The notes beneath the pieces are model-generated. The model was not told where the DNA came from and ran no database searches. It saw only the letters and a list, made by a program, of their open reading frames with translations. Shown here one piece after another: positions 38,701 to 49,888 of a stretch of 64,000 nt of DNA. A program made the position numbers and the translations under genes. Source of the stretch: Hymenopellis radicata (Eukaryota > Basidiomycota > Agaricomycetes > Agaricales > Physalacriaceae); the NCBI GenBank assembly GCA_015501595.1, contig JADNRX010000030.1, forward strand, positions 1 through 64,000, read 5' to 3'. Position 1 is the stretch's first letter; every line of letters begins with the position of its first letter.

Positions 38701-39646
38701 GAGTGTCGCTTGTGATGCAGTCACCAACGAAATCTCCATCACGTTATCTTGAGAAGAGAGAACAGCCTGGATCTGTTCAACAAGCAACTCCATCCGCGAA
38801 CGCGCAAACACACGCCCGTCGAACTGTACTTTCACCTCTCCCTCCTTAATAAAGAGGCCTGCCTGTACACCGAGCACGTTCACGCCGACACCGACGCCTT
38901 CCCCTCCTTCCCCGGATGCTATGGTATCCAGAACATCCTTCAGCGACCATGCGCAGTCGGGAGGAAATACGACTCGGGCGACACCCGAAGGAACGAGAAC
39001 AGCAACGTCTGCGTCTCCCGTGAAACGATAGAGCAGGACCAGGAGCGCGGCGGCAATAATTTTTTCGTTATCTTCATCGTCGGACAACTGGAGATGGCCC
39101 GTGTACGATTCCCACTGCGTACACGCTTGAGGTATCGACGGGTAGTCTATAGGGAGGCGCGTATGAGGGATCTAATTGATTGATCTTTAGTATCAACCGG
39201 CATGGAAGAACAGACTACTTACAGGCGCTGCTTCACAGTCCTTGTCGCCCTCATCTTTTGTCTGCGATAGTCAGACAGTGTAATGCGAGTAAATGGTCAA
39301 CATACATTGTCCGCAGACTTGGGTTGCGTTTGCAACTACCGCGGGAACATCAGCCAACAAACCTCTGAGGAGTATATCAGCCAACCTTTTTGGAAGAACC
39401 ATCATCGTTATCGTTCGTCGCGTTCGCCTAGAAAGGTCGTCAATATTGATGGCCAACAGCGCCTAGAACAAGGCAACGTACAGGTTTCTCGATAGCCATC
39501 GTGGTTTCGGAGGTTGCTCCCCCCAAGTCGCGCTCTTTATCAACCACCGCAGCACGGATGGGGCGAGACGCGAAGACGATTACGACGTTCTCAGTCTCAA
39601 CCCAAGAAGGATACATGTCCATCGACGCGATACTCAATAGCTCCAT
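35780..39646 (-). CDS. LYS2: L-2-aminoadipate reductase (Lys2)
   Basis: This enzyme reduces alpha-aminoadipate to its semialdehyde in fungal lysine synthesis, using ATP, a phosphopantetheine arm and NADPH. Domain order is clear. The N-terminal region carries LPIDYP and LLVLLYRFTGDADVAV. The adenylation domain has FTSGSTGTPKGV, NMYGSTETQRAVSYY and KSGDLGRYLADGNVECSGRKDN. The carrier site is DLGGHSILAPQ (Ser carries the arm). The reductase domain has TGATGYLGGYILQ, HNGALVHWTHPYG, and NGYTQSKW with the catalytic Tyr-Lys. The reductase domain is shorter than usual. The 5' end is uncertain. Exons upstream of 39156 with consistent phases give a linker rich in Asn, Asp and Lys (ATNDNDDGSSKK), and a start at 39646, 39622 or 39616. 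GC-rich, with many long antisense ORFs. Confidence 0.85.
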
Positions 39647-40061
39647 AGTAGGCGTTCGACAGCGCACATCTCTCCTCCGTTTGGACCGGTTGCGTTATCC
39701 CGCAGAATGGTGTTTAGAATAGCGAATATGGTGAAGAGCCGGAAGTCGACGTTGCGTCGGTAGTTCGGAGGAGAGCGGAAGAAATGTGGAAGCGACAGCG
39801 AATATCCCCAAATACGTGTCCCGAGGAGCACTTTAACCCTTGAGGTTGATCGTGCAGGACGTCAGTCGAAGCAGTGACGCGCGGATGCTGCTGTAACATT
39901 GCCGCGGAAGGGGATGGAGGTCGAAGAGCGGCGCAAACGGTCGCGAACATGGTGGTCAGAAGAGAAAAGTGCCATTGATCGCGATCGGGTTCGCGTCCCA
40001 AAAGATGCGACTGGGAATCAACTTTAAATCGCCTCTCCTTCGCCGCGCACTCCCATTCACC
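39647..40061. other. Region upstream of LYS2 and the aldo-keto reductase
   Basis: Two overlapping minus-strand ORFs (39634-39831 and 39714-40001) read as protein-like pieces such as FRSPPNYRRNVDFRLFTIF, but I could not join them to LYS2 or to each other with good splice sites. It may be only a divergent promoter. Confidence 0.35.
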
Positions 40062-40895
40062 ATGCTAACCATCCAATCCACCATCCCCCTCTCCAACTCT
40101 CCCGGGAACGCGATCCCCATCCTGGGCTTCGGCGTGTACCGCAACCCGCCCTCGACATGCACCGCGTCCGTCCTGCACGCGCTGCGCGCCGGGTACCGGC
40201 ACATCGACACTGCGCAGCTCTACGAGAACGAAGCCGCCGTGGGCGAGGCCGTGCGTCTCTCCGGCATCCCCCGCTCCGCGCTGTTCATTGCCACCAAGAT
40301 CCAGTCCAAGGACTTTCACCGCGTGCGCGAGGCCGTGGAAGAGAGCCTTGCTGCTCTCGGAGATTACATCGACCTGGTTCTGCTCCACGAGCCCTACGGC
40401 GGACCCGCGGGCCGACGGACGGCGTGGGAGGCGCTGTGCGCTATCCAATCAGCGCCTTCGTCGCGCGTGAGAAGCATTGGCGTGTCCAACTTTTCGGAAC
40501 GCCACATCCGCGAGCTCGCGCCTCTCCCTCTTCCCAGCGTGAACCAGATCGAGCTGCACCCGTTCTGCCAGCACCGCGCGCTCACCGCATTCTGCGCCTC
40601 TCAAGGGATCATCGTCTCGGCTTTCTGTCCTCTCGTGCGGGGAACAAGGAATGAGGATGGAGTGATCAAGGCCATCGCGGAGAGGGCGGGAAAGAGCCCA
40701 GCACAGGTGCTGGTGAGATGGGCGTTGCAGAAGGGGTATGTACCCCTGCCGAAGAGTGAGAGGGAGGAGAGGATTAGGGAGAATGCGGATGTCTTTGGGG
40801 AGTGGGAGTTGAGTGCGGAGGATATGCAAGCATTGGATGGGTTGGATGAAGGCCAGAAGGGGAGTATTAGTTGGTGGCCCTATGATGAAGAATAG
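40062..40895 (+). CDS. Aldo-keto reductase
   Basis: A cytosolic NADPH-dependent oxidoreductase in a single exon. The ATG at 40062 (MLTIQSTIPLSNSPGNAIPILGFG) fits family N-termini better than the upstream ATG at 39969. The catalytic tetrad is visible: Asp and Tyr in HIDTAQLYENE, Lys in FIATKIQSK, and His in DLVLLHEPYGG, where most relatives have HWP or HSP. The C-terminal coenzyme block reads PLPKSEREERIREN in place of the more common IPKSSN-type. Length is 277 residues, at the short end for the family. Substrate not known. Confidence 0.9.
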   Translation: MLTIQSTIPLSNSPGNAIPILGFGVYRNPPSTCTASVLHALRAGYRHIDTAQLYENEAAVGEAVRLSGIPRSALFIATKIQSKDFHRVREAVEESLAALGDYIDLVLLHEPYGGPAGRRTAWEALCAIQSAPSSRVRSIGVSNFSERHIRELAPLPLPSVNQIELHPFCQHRALTAFCASQGIIVSAFCPLVRGTRNEDGVIKAIAERAGKSPAQVLVRWALQKGYVPLPKSEREERIRENADVFGEWELSAEDMQALDGLDEGQKGSISWWPYDEE

Positions 40896-40979
40896 AATAG
40901 TTTGGACTTGAAATGTTTTCGTATCGCATTGTATGGCATACAGTGCAGTCAGTGTCACTGGTGACTGGTCAGGCACCAC

Positions 40980-41556
40980 TAGGGTAGTGGAAACAACCTA
41001 GGTTAGCATACCGAGAGGTTGTTTCCCGGTAAATTACCGGTTATTTACCGGTTCGTAACCTCAGAGCCCAGGAGCTAGGTTATTTACCTCCACGTGACAT
41101 TTTCACGTGATCGGTGGCGCAGAAATTCGGGAAGCTTGCCGCCATTAGCACTAGGAGAAATGTCACCACAACAACTTGTTAAGAAAATGAAAAATGCTAA
41201 CAATTGGGAGCTGAATTCAACCAAAATTCAGCACAAGAGCACTCTAGGTTGACTCTGGCAGCTCAAATCAGGCTCAACAAAATACAGGGTTCAATTGGCT
41301 TAGAATTACATGGGAGAGAAGGAGAGAGAACTACATAATCAATATTTAACTGTGGTGACACCAAGAAAGTGGGCATGAGGCCAAAGGAGAGAGCACACAC
41401 AGATAACAGCAGGCAAAGAGATTCCCGCGAAAAGGTCACGTGAATATATCACGTGCTGGTAAATTACCGTTTCTAACCGGTAAATAACCTCTTCTGCTGG
41501 GCGGGTAGGTAAATAACGGTTATTTACCACCCCCGGAGGTTATTTCCACGACCCTA
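40980..41556. mobile_element. hAT-type MITE, family C
   Basis: A 577-bp element with ends TAGGGTAGTGGAAACAACC and (complement strand) TAGGGTCGTGGAAATAACC. It is flanked by a perfect 8-bp duplication GGCACCAC (40972-40979 and 41557-41564). Its subterminal word is GGTAAATAACC or GGTTATTTACC. Two ACGTGA palindromes flank the centre (CACGTGACATTTTCACGTGA and CACGTGAATATATCACGTG). No ORF. The target lies 55 bp past the 3' end of tRNA-Arg(ACG). Confidence 0.9.
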
Positions 41557-41619
41557 GGCACCACTGTTAGTAAAGTTCTAAGATAATTTCTGAAAAAATA
41601 CATGGACCAAGACCCAATT

Positions 41620-41714
41620 GACCACCGCAGGGCTCGAACCTGCAATCTCCTGATTACGTAATCCCCACTGCAATTACATCGTAGTCAGACGCGATGCCAT
41701 TTCGCCAGGCGGCC
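41620..41714 (-). tRNA. tRNA-Arg(ACG) with intron
   Basis: Acceptor GGCCGCC pairs with GGTGGTC (two G-T pairs). The anticodon stem TCTGA/TCAGG encloses CTACGA, so the anticodon is ACG, and an intron of about 22 nt follows. B box GGTTCGAGCC. Discriminator at 41619. A T6 run on this strand downstream (41592-41598) can end transcription, before the MITE. Confidence 0.9.
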
Positions 41715-41821
41715 ATGCGAGGTTGAGAAAGTGTGGCGTATAACCAGGGAAGGCAATGATCGGACTTCGATCATGACGAAAATGATTGACCTGTCCTCTT
41801 CCTTAGACTTGTTGAACGACA

Positions 41822-44206
41822 ATGTCTACACCCGCCGCTCCCGCGCCTGCTTCAGGCGGAAATGCTCCAGGCCCCGAACAGGAGGCGCAAGGTGGAATTC
41901 GTCGGTTTATGGGAATCGCTCAAGTGTGTACACCCATCCATTGCAATAATCAACTTTGGCTGACTTTGTATTCGTAGCAAATATTCATGTTCTGGGCCAT
42001 CTCTCAGCTGGGTACAACACCGCACTTCCTGTTCTTTTCTGTCCACACTTAACCGTACCCTGCAGCAACCAGATTTTTCGCACCCAAACCAGCAGTGACG
42101 CCCGATGCTGCTACCATGTCCACCCAAGCTCCGGGAACGACTAACACAGAGACCGTCGACCCGTGGTCGTTACCGCCAAAACAAGCTACCCTAGCCTGGC
42201 CGCTGGGCGACGCCCTCTCCATGCATGTCTACCTCACCACTTCGCCTCGCCCAGACCTCGCCCATCTCACAGAAGGTGGCCTCCCGCATTTCGTATGGGA
42301 TGGTTTGACTTTCGGGGACTATAAAGACTCGCGCAGCGTCGAATATAACGTCGATTTTCCTGAGGTGCGCCTTTTCGTGTTTGACCTGGACAATTGTTGA
42401 CATGTTTCCAAAGAGCGTCAAGCATAACGGATCTTTATACGCGGATATATTCCTTCTGAGAAACGGAGCGTCGCTGGATCGCAGCAGCGCAGCGTTCAGG
42501 CCGGACGACATTCATTACATTCGCAAACGTGCGTGTAACACTGCGAGTTCAACTTTTGACTGACGCGATATACGCAGTGCTCACGCCTTACCTCCCACGT
42601 GAAAAGGTACGCAAGGCGAAGAACCTTTTATCCCAGGATGCTAGCATAGCAGGGGAGGAGGAAGAGGAAGAAGCCGACGTGATTATGCCATATTGGCACA
42701 GTGTGCGTATCTTTACATCTTATTCTAACCCATAGCTCACAATGTATATAGAACATTACCCTAGCTCTCGTCTCCGACGCCAATCCCGTTCCGTACGCGT
42801 CCCTACCGCCGCCCGTCCTCGAGCGTAAACAGCTATCCTCTCTTTCGTTTCCCATTTTTTAATCTTCATTATAGACATTCACCTTATCAATGGCGTGCGT
42901 GATCCTACAGGAACCACCGGCTCGTACAAGCCTATTCTCTTTCCCAACGAGTTCTGGCACCTGCGCTCCCATTATGTCGAGGTCAACACATCCACCACCA
43001 TCCTCCCTGTTACGTTCACCTTCCAGCCCATGTCCTATATGAAATTCCAGCTCTTTGCGTCCATGACCCATGGGTTCAAGGAGGCGGCCAAGCAGCAAGG
43101 CGGTGCGGGTGTTGCGGAGATGGATGAGATTAAACGGATGCTGTTGGAAACGAATCCGTGGTTCTTGGGCCTCACCGGTTTGGTTAGTATGCTGCACGTT
43201 GTGTGAGTGCTCATTTTTCGTTCTTTGCGTCTTCTCATCGATGTCAAGCTTCGAGATGCTCGCGTTCAAGAGCGACGTGTCGCACTGGCGGGAGAAGAAG
43301 GAGATGGTGGGCGTGTCCGTACGCACGATCGTGACGAACGTGTTTGTGCAGATTGTCGTGCTGCTTTACCTCATTGACAACAATGACAACACGAGCTGGA
43401 TGATCCTCTTCGGGTCGGGAATGGGCGTGCTGATTGAGGCATGGAAGGTATGTTTATTATACCTCCATATCTTTTGGAGACTGACTTGAATTTAGATCAC
43501 AAAAGCTGTCGACATCTCTGTCGTACCCTCTGCCGGGACGTTGCTTCCATACAAGCTTGAAATTAAGGACAAACACGTCCTCAGCGAGGATGAGAAGAAA
43601 ACGCAAGAATACGACAAGCTTGCGTTCCGGTACGTGTCGTACGCGGCAATCCCACTGCTTGCAGGGTACACCGTTTACTCGTTAGTATATGAGAGTCATC
43701 GCGGGTGGTACAGCTTCATCATCTCGACCCTCACGTCGTTTGTGTACATGTTCGGATTCGTGAGTGTACCTATTGCCTGCTTATTACTGTGAGCTCACGG
43801 GTTTTAGGCGCAACTGGTACCGCAGCTTATTATCAACTACAAGCTCAAGGTGGGCGCTTTTCCTCCTACTTTGTTGGCAGTGCTGACTCGGATTTCCTTA
43901 GAGCGTGGCGCATATGCCGATGAAGGCCATGATATACAAGTCTCTGTCGACGGTCGTGGATGATTTGTTTGCCTTTTGTATCAAGATGCCATTCCTGCAT
44001 AGGCTAGCCTGTTTCCGCGACGATGTCGTGTTTGTGATTTTCCTGTACCAGGTGGGTTGTCTCGACTGCCGTTCGTCGTTTGATTCTTGACCTGTTGGTA
44101 GCGCTGGATATACAGGATTGATCCTAAACGGGTTAATGAATACGGGCAGGTTATGGCACACGACGTGGACAAGGCAGAAGAGACTGAGTCCAAGAAGAAG
44201 AGATAG
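41822..44206 (+). CDS. CLPTM1: CLPTM1 family membrane protein
   Basis: Members are multi-span ER membrane proteins, and human CLPTM1L is linked to lipid scrambling for GPI synthesis. The start MSTPAAPAPASGGNAPGPEQ is followed by two introns to QIFMFWAISQL and TRFFAPKPAVTPD. The luminal domain has PWSLPPKQATLAWPLGDAL, GDYKDSRSVEYNVDFPE and KHNGSLYADIFLLRNG. The membrane part has FEMLAFKSDVSHWREKKEM, SVRTIVTNVFVQIVVLLYLID, YVSYAAIPLLAGYTVYSLVY and PQLIINYKLKSVAHMPMKA. It ends with a Lys-rich tail (ETESKKKR) that may be an ER retrieval signal; stop TAG 44204. About ten exons, roughly 620 residues. The next gene, PIG-F, also acts in GPI synthesis. Confidence 0.93.
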
Positions 44207-44959
44207 ATGATTGGAGCGTTGTTCTTGTGATCCATATTGTATAATTTGGGTTAATGAGTATTGGATAGAGTTGATGGTCACAGCCAAGAGCAGTCAGTCT
44301 CATCTGGAATTTCTCATGGTTGCCTACCGCGGCCGTTTATCTATGTCGGTCAGATTCTGCGGCCGAGGTACAAGTGTTCGCTCAGCTTTCGTGAATGAGA
44401 AGACATGTACTGGTTATGCACGTAGATTCAGCCGTCAGTAATTGTAGCGCCATGCGATAATAGATAAGTTGCGTAGTCATTATCGAGGATGAGAAAGTGA
44501 GGTCTACAGTGCCTGCGATCCCAAGCCAGCACGCCACGTGGACCGTAGCTTGATCGTGATCGTGGCCGTTGGTCTCTTGCTCTCCGCGTCCATCTTTCCT
44601 GATCCCGACTGCAGTCAGTGGGATATTTTCAGCTTTTGCCCACCCGCCTCTTCCCTTTTTGTTTGCCCGCTACGCGTGGCTGATCTGTTCTCGTCCCCGT
44701 ACGGGTTCGTTGGTGCGTCGGGAAATCCGACGGTCACGTATCCTTCCCGCTCGTGTTTCCGGGCCCGCTTCCCGACCCCGCCTGGGCAGGCGGCTGGCAC
44801 CTACTCACCCGCAACCCACACTCTCGTTGTCTTTGACCGACATTGCGTCCACAAGGAACATAAACTCTCTGGACTAACTTATTGGGCTCGTCAGAGGACA
44901 GGCGATCGTCCTCGGTTTATCGGTCCGTACCGCCGCTTCCATCTCTTCCACCACCCACC
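44207..44959. other. Intergenic region between CLPTM1 and GPI11
   Basis: A CCACGTGG E-box-like palindrome occurs near 44532-44539. The ORF at 44538-45065 runs into the next gene in another frame and is not credible. No other feature seen. Confidence 0.45.
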
Positions 44960-46031
44960 ATGGCGAAGCGAAAGGCTAAAACTGCAAAAGCGGCGCCTCC
45001 GCAAAACGAGCAGGTCGATATGGTCAATGCACCATTCTTTCCTTTTGCCCGTTACACGTCCATAGTCGGCGTACACACCAGCCTTCTGGCGTTTGTTGCC
45101 CTTTTCTTTCCAAGAATGTTTATCGACGACCGCATGGAACAATCCAGTTCAAAAGACAGACCACAGCATCCATTCCTTGTCGCGCTCACGACGTCGCCGA
45201 CGATTACGGTGTCGTCCATGATTTTAGGCGTCGTTATACTGCAAGCATGGTGGGGAGGCTGGATCCGCGACTGGCTTATTGATTATTCGCTCCATGGCTC
45301 TGACGACTCGCGGCGCCTCGACAAGGCAAAGATCAACGAGCGTAAAACTTCTGTGAGTGATATCCAAGATGTTGAATCAGGATACTGACATGGTTGACGT
45401 GCCAGGCTTTCATAAACGCGTGGGCCGCGACACTGGTTGTCTCATTCGCGTTTCATTTCATCATTGTACTTTTTGGAGCTCCTATTTTCTCCAGGTTTGT
45501 GTACTCATCCCTCGAAATACATCGTCCACTGATCGAGTTGACACAGCGGTCTGAACACGTACCTTCTGTCGCTCCTTATATCTCTCCTCAGCGTTTTCGC
45601 TCCTACGTACACCTATGGCACACCTTCTCTATCGTCTGACACAGAATCCATGGCTATCAGAATGACGTGGACAAGACTCTTTGCCGAATTCTCGTATGTG
45701 GTGTCCTTCCGAAATTTAACTCGTGCTGAGTTCTTCAGCAGCATTCGAAGTCCTGTAGAACGAGCCATTGTCTATCCTTCAGCTGGTGCTATTATAGGTT
45801 GTTGGCTTGGAGCAATACCCATTGCTCTTGACTGGGATCGCCCCTGGCAGGTAAGCATTATCATCGCCTACTATAACAGCTCATGAATCTCTTAACAAGG
45901 CCTGGCCACTGACTCCTGCATTTGGAGGCTTACTTGGGTACATTCTGGCTTCTATTGTTGCCCTTACCATAAGCGCCATAACAGCGTTGGCACAGGAAGA
46001 TATCCGAAGAGAACGCTTGAAAGCGCTTTAG
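44960..46031 (+). CDS. GPI11: PIG-F/Gpi11, GPI ethanolamine-phosphate transferase subunit
   Basis: PIG-F stabilises the enzymes that add ethanolamine phosphate to GPI anchors in the ER. The start MAKRKAKTAKAAPPQNEQ is basic. Membrane segments follow: ARYTSIVGVHTSLLAFVALFF, SPTITVSSMILGVVILQAWW, FINAWAATLVVSFAFHFIIVLFGAP and HTFLLSLLISLLSVFAPTY. The conserved end SPVERAIVYPSAGAIIGCWLGAIPIALDWDRPWQ, then WPLTPAFGGLLGYI, is the family signature. It ends EDIRRERLKAL at TAG 46029. About five exons, roughly 250 residues. Confidence 0.88.
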
Positions 46032-46301
46032 GTGAGTTCATTTCCGGATGTACAATTTCTCCGAGTGGCACCAATTTTATTTTCTACTCATCCAGAGTGT
46101 CTCAAAGCGTCATGTACATGGATTTTATATCATTATTCAAATGGTTAATGACAAGGCGCACGTACGAAACGGAACAAATGCCGGCTTGGTCCGAGTGGCA
46201 ACTCTCTTTGTACCAATGTTTTCATGCGTGACCTTCAGGACGTCCCCTTTGCGTGTCATTGTTGCCACCCTGGCCTTTTTTGACACTTGTTCTCTCCCAT
46301 C

Positions 46302-47639
46302 ATGGCACAGAGCTCTCCTCGAATGCTGCCAAGCACGGTCGTACAGCGAATATTCCAGTTCACACTCCCCAACAAACCACGTCTCGTACATACGGAGGCA
46401 CCACTTCTACTCACGCAAGTTTGTCACTCGTGGAGACGAGCCGCATATCGAAGCCCACAGTTATGGAACGAGCTCAGTGTCGTCGTAGATATCGAAGACG
46501 ACGGCGACAGCATTATTGGAATGTCTTCCCTCGTGTGTCGGTGGCTTGCGGCGGCCCAGCGTTTACCACTGGGAATTACCATTCGCGCGAAACAAGCCTC
46601 GGTGCGCTCAACTGGTGCCGTACTTTGGGGCCTTATAGACGTTCTTCTGGCGTTCTCTTCACAATGGCAGCGCATCGACTTGGCCGTACCCGCTGTATCA
46701 TTGCGTTCATTCCTCGACTTGCGACCTTCGAATGTGCCACTGCTCCAATACTTCTCATTCGTGGAGACCGTCGACGGACCTTCGCTTACTTCGGTGGATA
46801 TTGCGTGCTTCCAGTTCCTTGGTGCAAGTGTGAAGCATGTTCGACTCCTCTTTGAGGGTCACGAAGGGTTGGTGTCGGAATGTGGGATAAGCGATACCTC
46901 TATGAAGGTCATGAAGACGTTTCCCAGGAGGAATTCATTCGAGAAGCGGTCCATGTCCTTCACTGTCCATGACGCTTTGCGTCTAGCAACCACATGTCCC
47001 AACCTGTTGTCATGCGTGCTCCACATCACTGGATCGGCGACGCCGCAAAGCGTAGCGATTCTCCCGAGTCTGATGTCCTTTACGGTGCTCACGATTGGTG
47101 GCTGGGACTTGAACTGCCTCTTCGAGTCACTTTTCATGCCGTCTTTGCATGAGCTTGAAGTTCAGTGTGGATGGTATCGCCCATCTCGCTTCGAGCTCGA
47201 CATCGTCGGCCAGCTTCCCTTCACTCCCAATCTCAAACATGCACTATACCTCCGTCATTTGACGCTTTCCGCACAACGCGTCCCTGTGCATCTCCTCTCC
47301 AGGATGCTCGAGCATGCCACTGGGATCACTCACTTTCGCATCACGTCGTGTCAAGAGTTGACGGACGATTTCATGTACACGCTCAGCGTTCGCATGCGGC
47401 AAGGCAGTGGGGTTTGGGCTCTGCCTTGTCCGCATCTTGAGAGTTTGTGCATGCTGGGCATTCAGAATATTAGTGACCAGGCTATTCTGCACTTGCTCAG
47501 GGCACGGTCGTTTCAGAGTCTGAAGGAGGTGGAAATGTCTATTTATCGCGATATGAAGATTGAGTGGATCACGTCGCCATCGCATGTACAGCATCACTTG
47601 GGCATCCAGGCCAATATTTATAGTCTGGCTTACTGCTAG
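46302..47639 (+). CDS. F-box-like protein with LRR-type repeats
   Basis: A single exon of about 445 residues, starting MAQSSPRMLPSTVVQRIFQFTL (an ATG five codons upstream is also possible). The first 60 residues (LPSTVVQRIF ... LLLTQVCHSWRRAAYRSPQLW) are the usual F-box-like start of mushroom proteins. Later parts have leucine-rich stretches (LKHALYLRHLTLSAQRV, LESLCMLGIQNISDQAILHLL). It probably recruits a substrate to an SCF ligase, but the target is not known. It differs clearly from the F-box gene at 7370, for it has no acidic tail. Confidence 0.75.
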   Translation: MAQSSPRMLPSTVVQRIFQFTLPNKPRLVHTEAPLLLTQVCHSWRRAAYRSPQLWNELSVVVDIEDDGDSIIGMSSLVCRWLAAAQRLPLGITIRAKQASVRSTGAVLWGLIDVLLAFSSQWQRIDLAVPAVSLRSFLDLRPSNVPLLQYFSFVETVDGPSLTSVDIACFQFLGASVKHVRLLFEGHEGLVSECGISDTSMKVMKTFPRRNSFEKRSMSFTVHDALRLATTCPNLLSCVLHITGSATPQSVAILPSLMSFTVLTIGGWDLNCLFESLFMPSLHELEVQCGWYRPSRFELDIVGQLPFTPNLKHALYLRHLTLSAQRVPVHLLSRMLEHATGITHFRITSCQELTDDFMYTLSVRMRQGSGVWALPCPHLESLCMLGIQNISDQAILHLLRARSFQSLKEVEMSIYRDMKIEWITSPSHVQHHLGIQANIYSLAYC

Positions 47640-47820
47640 ATGGACATTGATAAAGAATATGCCTTTTATTTACATTCACGTACCTACCATTCCATTTCCT
47701 TAGTCCTGTACAACTATTACACTGTCATGAGCTTGTGGTCCCGTCGGAACTCGGGCCTGGGTTCCGGAGTGTGCCATCAATTTACCTCCGGATCAATTTG
47801 TATTTGTACTTGACGTTGGA

Positions 47821-49125
47821 ATGCATCCTCTGTTTTCGCTTCTCCCATTTCTTCTGCTTGTCGTGGCAAAAGGCGATAATCCCTGCACGTTGACAACATC
47901 TGATGGCGCTTTCTACGATCTGAGCTCGTTACGTGCGAGGTAAGCTGGCGACTACGAGAATGAACGTGGTGCGACGACCCCAACAGCAAGGACTATTCTA
48001 TTCCCACCTCGTCAAATCCCAAGGCCTCGCCGCTCCTGCTCAATGTGTGCAAACCCGTCGTCAGCGAAACATGGGATCTGGATAATCCTTCTAAAGTCGG
48101 TGGCTACATTCGGAGGGCTCATGGCGATTTTGCTGTTGGGTGCGTTATTTCCAGCGTTGCACCACAAGGTGGCTGACGAGCATAATAGACAGCCAAACAC
48201 GACGCTCACATATGCAGTTGGATCTGTTCAACTTTACATGCTCGGCGGGTCGACGTGTCCTAGCGGTAGCGGTCAGGCGTCGACAATCATTGACTTTGTG
48301 TGCGACACCGCCGTATTTGGTGCTGGGCAACCACGATTAGTCGCACAGTTACCCATGGGGGAAGAATCTTGCTCTTTCTTTGTAGAGTGGAGAACACACG
48401 TACGTTCACAGCCAACTCAGCGTTCTTCGCGTTTGCTGATGCCAATCACATCTCAGGTTGCATGCCCTACTGGCGCGCGTTCTGGTCCGTGGGGATTCTT
48501 TGTCACCCTGATAGTATTGTGAGTATTTCGTCGTGCCTTGTTGTAATGCACACCATATCTGAGCATGTACTACAGAGGCTTCATTTTGCTCATGCTCTAC
48601 CTCACACTGGGAACGGTCTACAACCGCTTCGTCCTGAATCTTCGCGGTTTCGACCAAATACCTTCCTTCTCTCTCGAAGGTTTCCGGTATCACGCATCCG
48701 AAGCTGTCGATTGGTTCAAGGATACCATGAGTGGTATGTATGAAGGCGGTCAAGGCGGTCGTTATACATTACCTAGGACGAATCCCGTCAGTCACCAAAC
48801 CGGAGTCGATGGCGGCGAAAACGGAGGCTTCGTGAGGCTAGGACGGAGCCGACCGAACACTCAACCCCTTACGAATCCAGTCAGTCATCAGAGTCAAGTC
48901 AACGCTTCTCAGCCCAAGCCTTCGTCAACGCCACCGCCACCTTCACCCACAACCACCATTCGTCCTGCGCCGCCATCAGGCAAGGAAGAAGAAAGACCCT
49001 TCATGGTTGGGGATGACGATGATGACGACGGCGAGGCTTCCCCGACTTCTCGTCGTCCTGGACCTCCCGCATCCAGTTCACTGGTGAAAGCGAATCCTGC
49101 TGAAGATGGGGTGATTCGATTGTGA
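47821..49125 (+). CDS. MRH-domain type I membrane protein (Mrl1/Atg27-like)
   Basis: This resembles the mannose-6-phosphate-receptor-homology proteins of the Golgi/endosome system, which sort vacuolar proteins or act in autophagy (Atg27). A signal peptide (MHPLFSLLPFLLLVVAKG) precedes DNPCTLTTSDGAFYDLSSL. Further MRH blocks are SPLLLNVCKPVVSETW, GGSTCPSGSG, IIDFVCDTAVFGAGQPRL and CSFFVEWRTH|VACPT, where the Cys pairs and Glu-Trp-Arg match the fold. One transmembrane helix (WGFFVTLIVLGFILLMLYLTLG) follows, then a cytosolic tail of about 160 residues with two NPVSHQ repeats, a Pro-rich stretch and a DDDDDD run. Five exons. Telling Mrl1 from Atg27 is not possible by eye. Confidence 0.82.
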
Positions 49126-49888
49126 TTTTGATATCTTCAATGTGTATGTCTGGACAAGTATTTTATCTTTTTTATCTTCTTTTCGCGGACACAGTAGTGT
49201 CAAGATCCGATAGAACTATCAGGCAGGCTTGAGGCCTGATAGTCTTGACCCTCGACGAGCTTTATCTGAATATTTATGGTACACGTTAACCCAACCCTCT
49301 AGAGCCATTTCGAGCGCTCGTTGGCTCCTAATCACCATACAAACACGACTTCGTTCTACCTGGAGATCATGGCTCTTTCCTTTTGTTTTGACAGTGTTTT
49401 GACGACGTTCTTCTATTTGTTTCCAGACGCTCGTAAGTAACGTGCTGAAGACTTAAGGGCGTCAGGATCAGGATCAGTCTGTGGCGATATCTAGTGCAGC
49501 GATAATTTGCCGAAGGGAGGTGACTCCGACTCATTCCATTGATTAGTTTCCGCAGCTCGAGCTAAGCATTGAAGGGATCAACCTCTTTTTAGTCCCCGTC
49601 AGTGGTCCCGCGGACGCTTTGCATGGTTGTGGCTAGGAACGAACACGATTGTATACTGTTCCCGTCGGACCGCTCAGGAATTCATTGACGAAGATAACAC
49701 TTTCGGGCAAGTGATTCTGGAACTAAATATACGGTATCGTTGCATGGATGCGAGCCTATGCGAGCACGCTGTCGACTTATCTGCGGAACTCCATCACCAG
49801 ATACGTTATCTTCAGCATTCACTTAAAATGTATTGACTGCATGATACAACGTACTTAGTCGAGGGTTCTTTCCTTCTCTCAGGCAGTG
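49126..49888. other. Intergenic region upstream of the OPT gene
   Basis: It holds the inverted repeat at 49199 and probably the OPT promoter. A short frame at 49372 (MALSFCFDSVLTTFFYLF) may be a leader ORF but has no support. Confidence 0.4.
49199..49249. repeat. Two-part inverted repeat
   Basis: CTATCAGGC (49216-49224) and GCCTGATAG (49234-49242) form a perfect 9-bp stem with a 9-nt loop. Just outside, GTCAAGA (49199-49205) pairs with TCTTGAC (49243-49249), with 10 unpaired bases on the left. It lies 75 bp past the MRH gene stop and may be an RNA hairpin in its 3' end. Confidence 0.6.
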
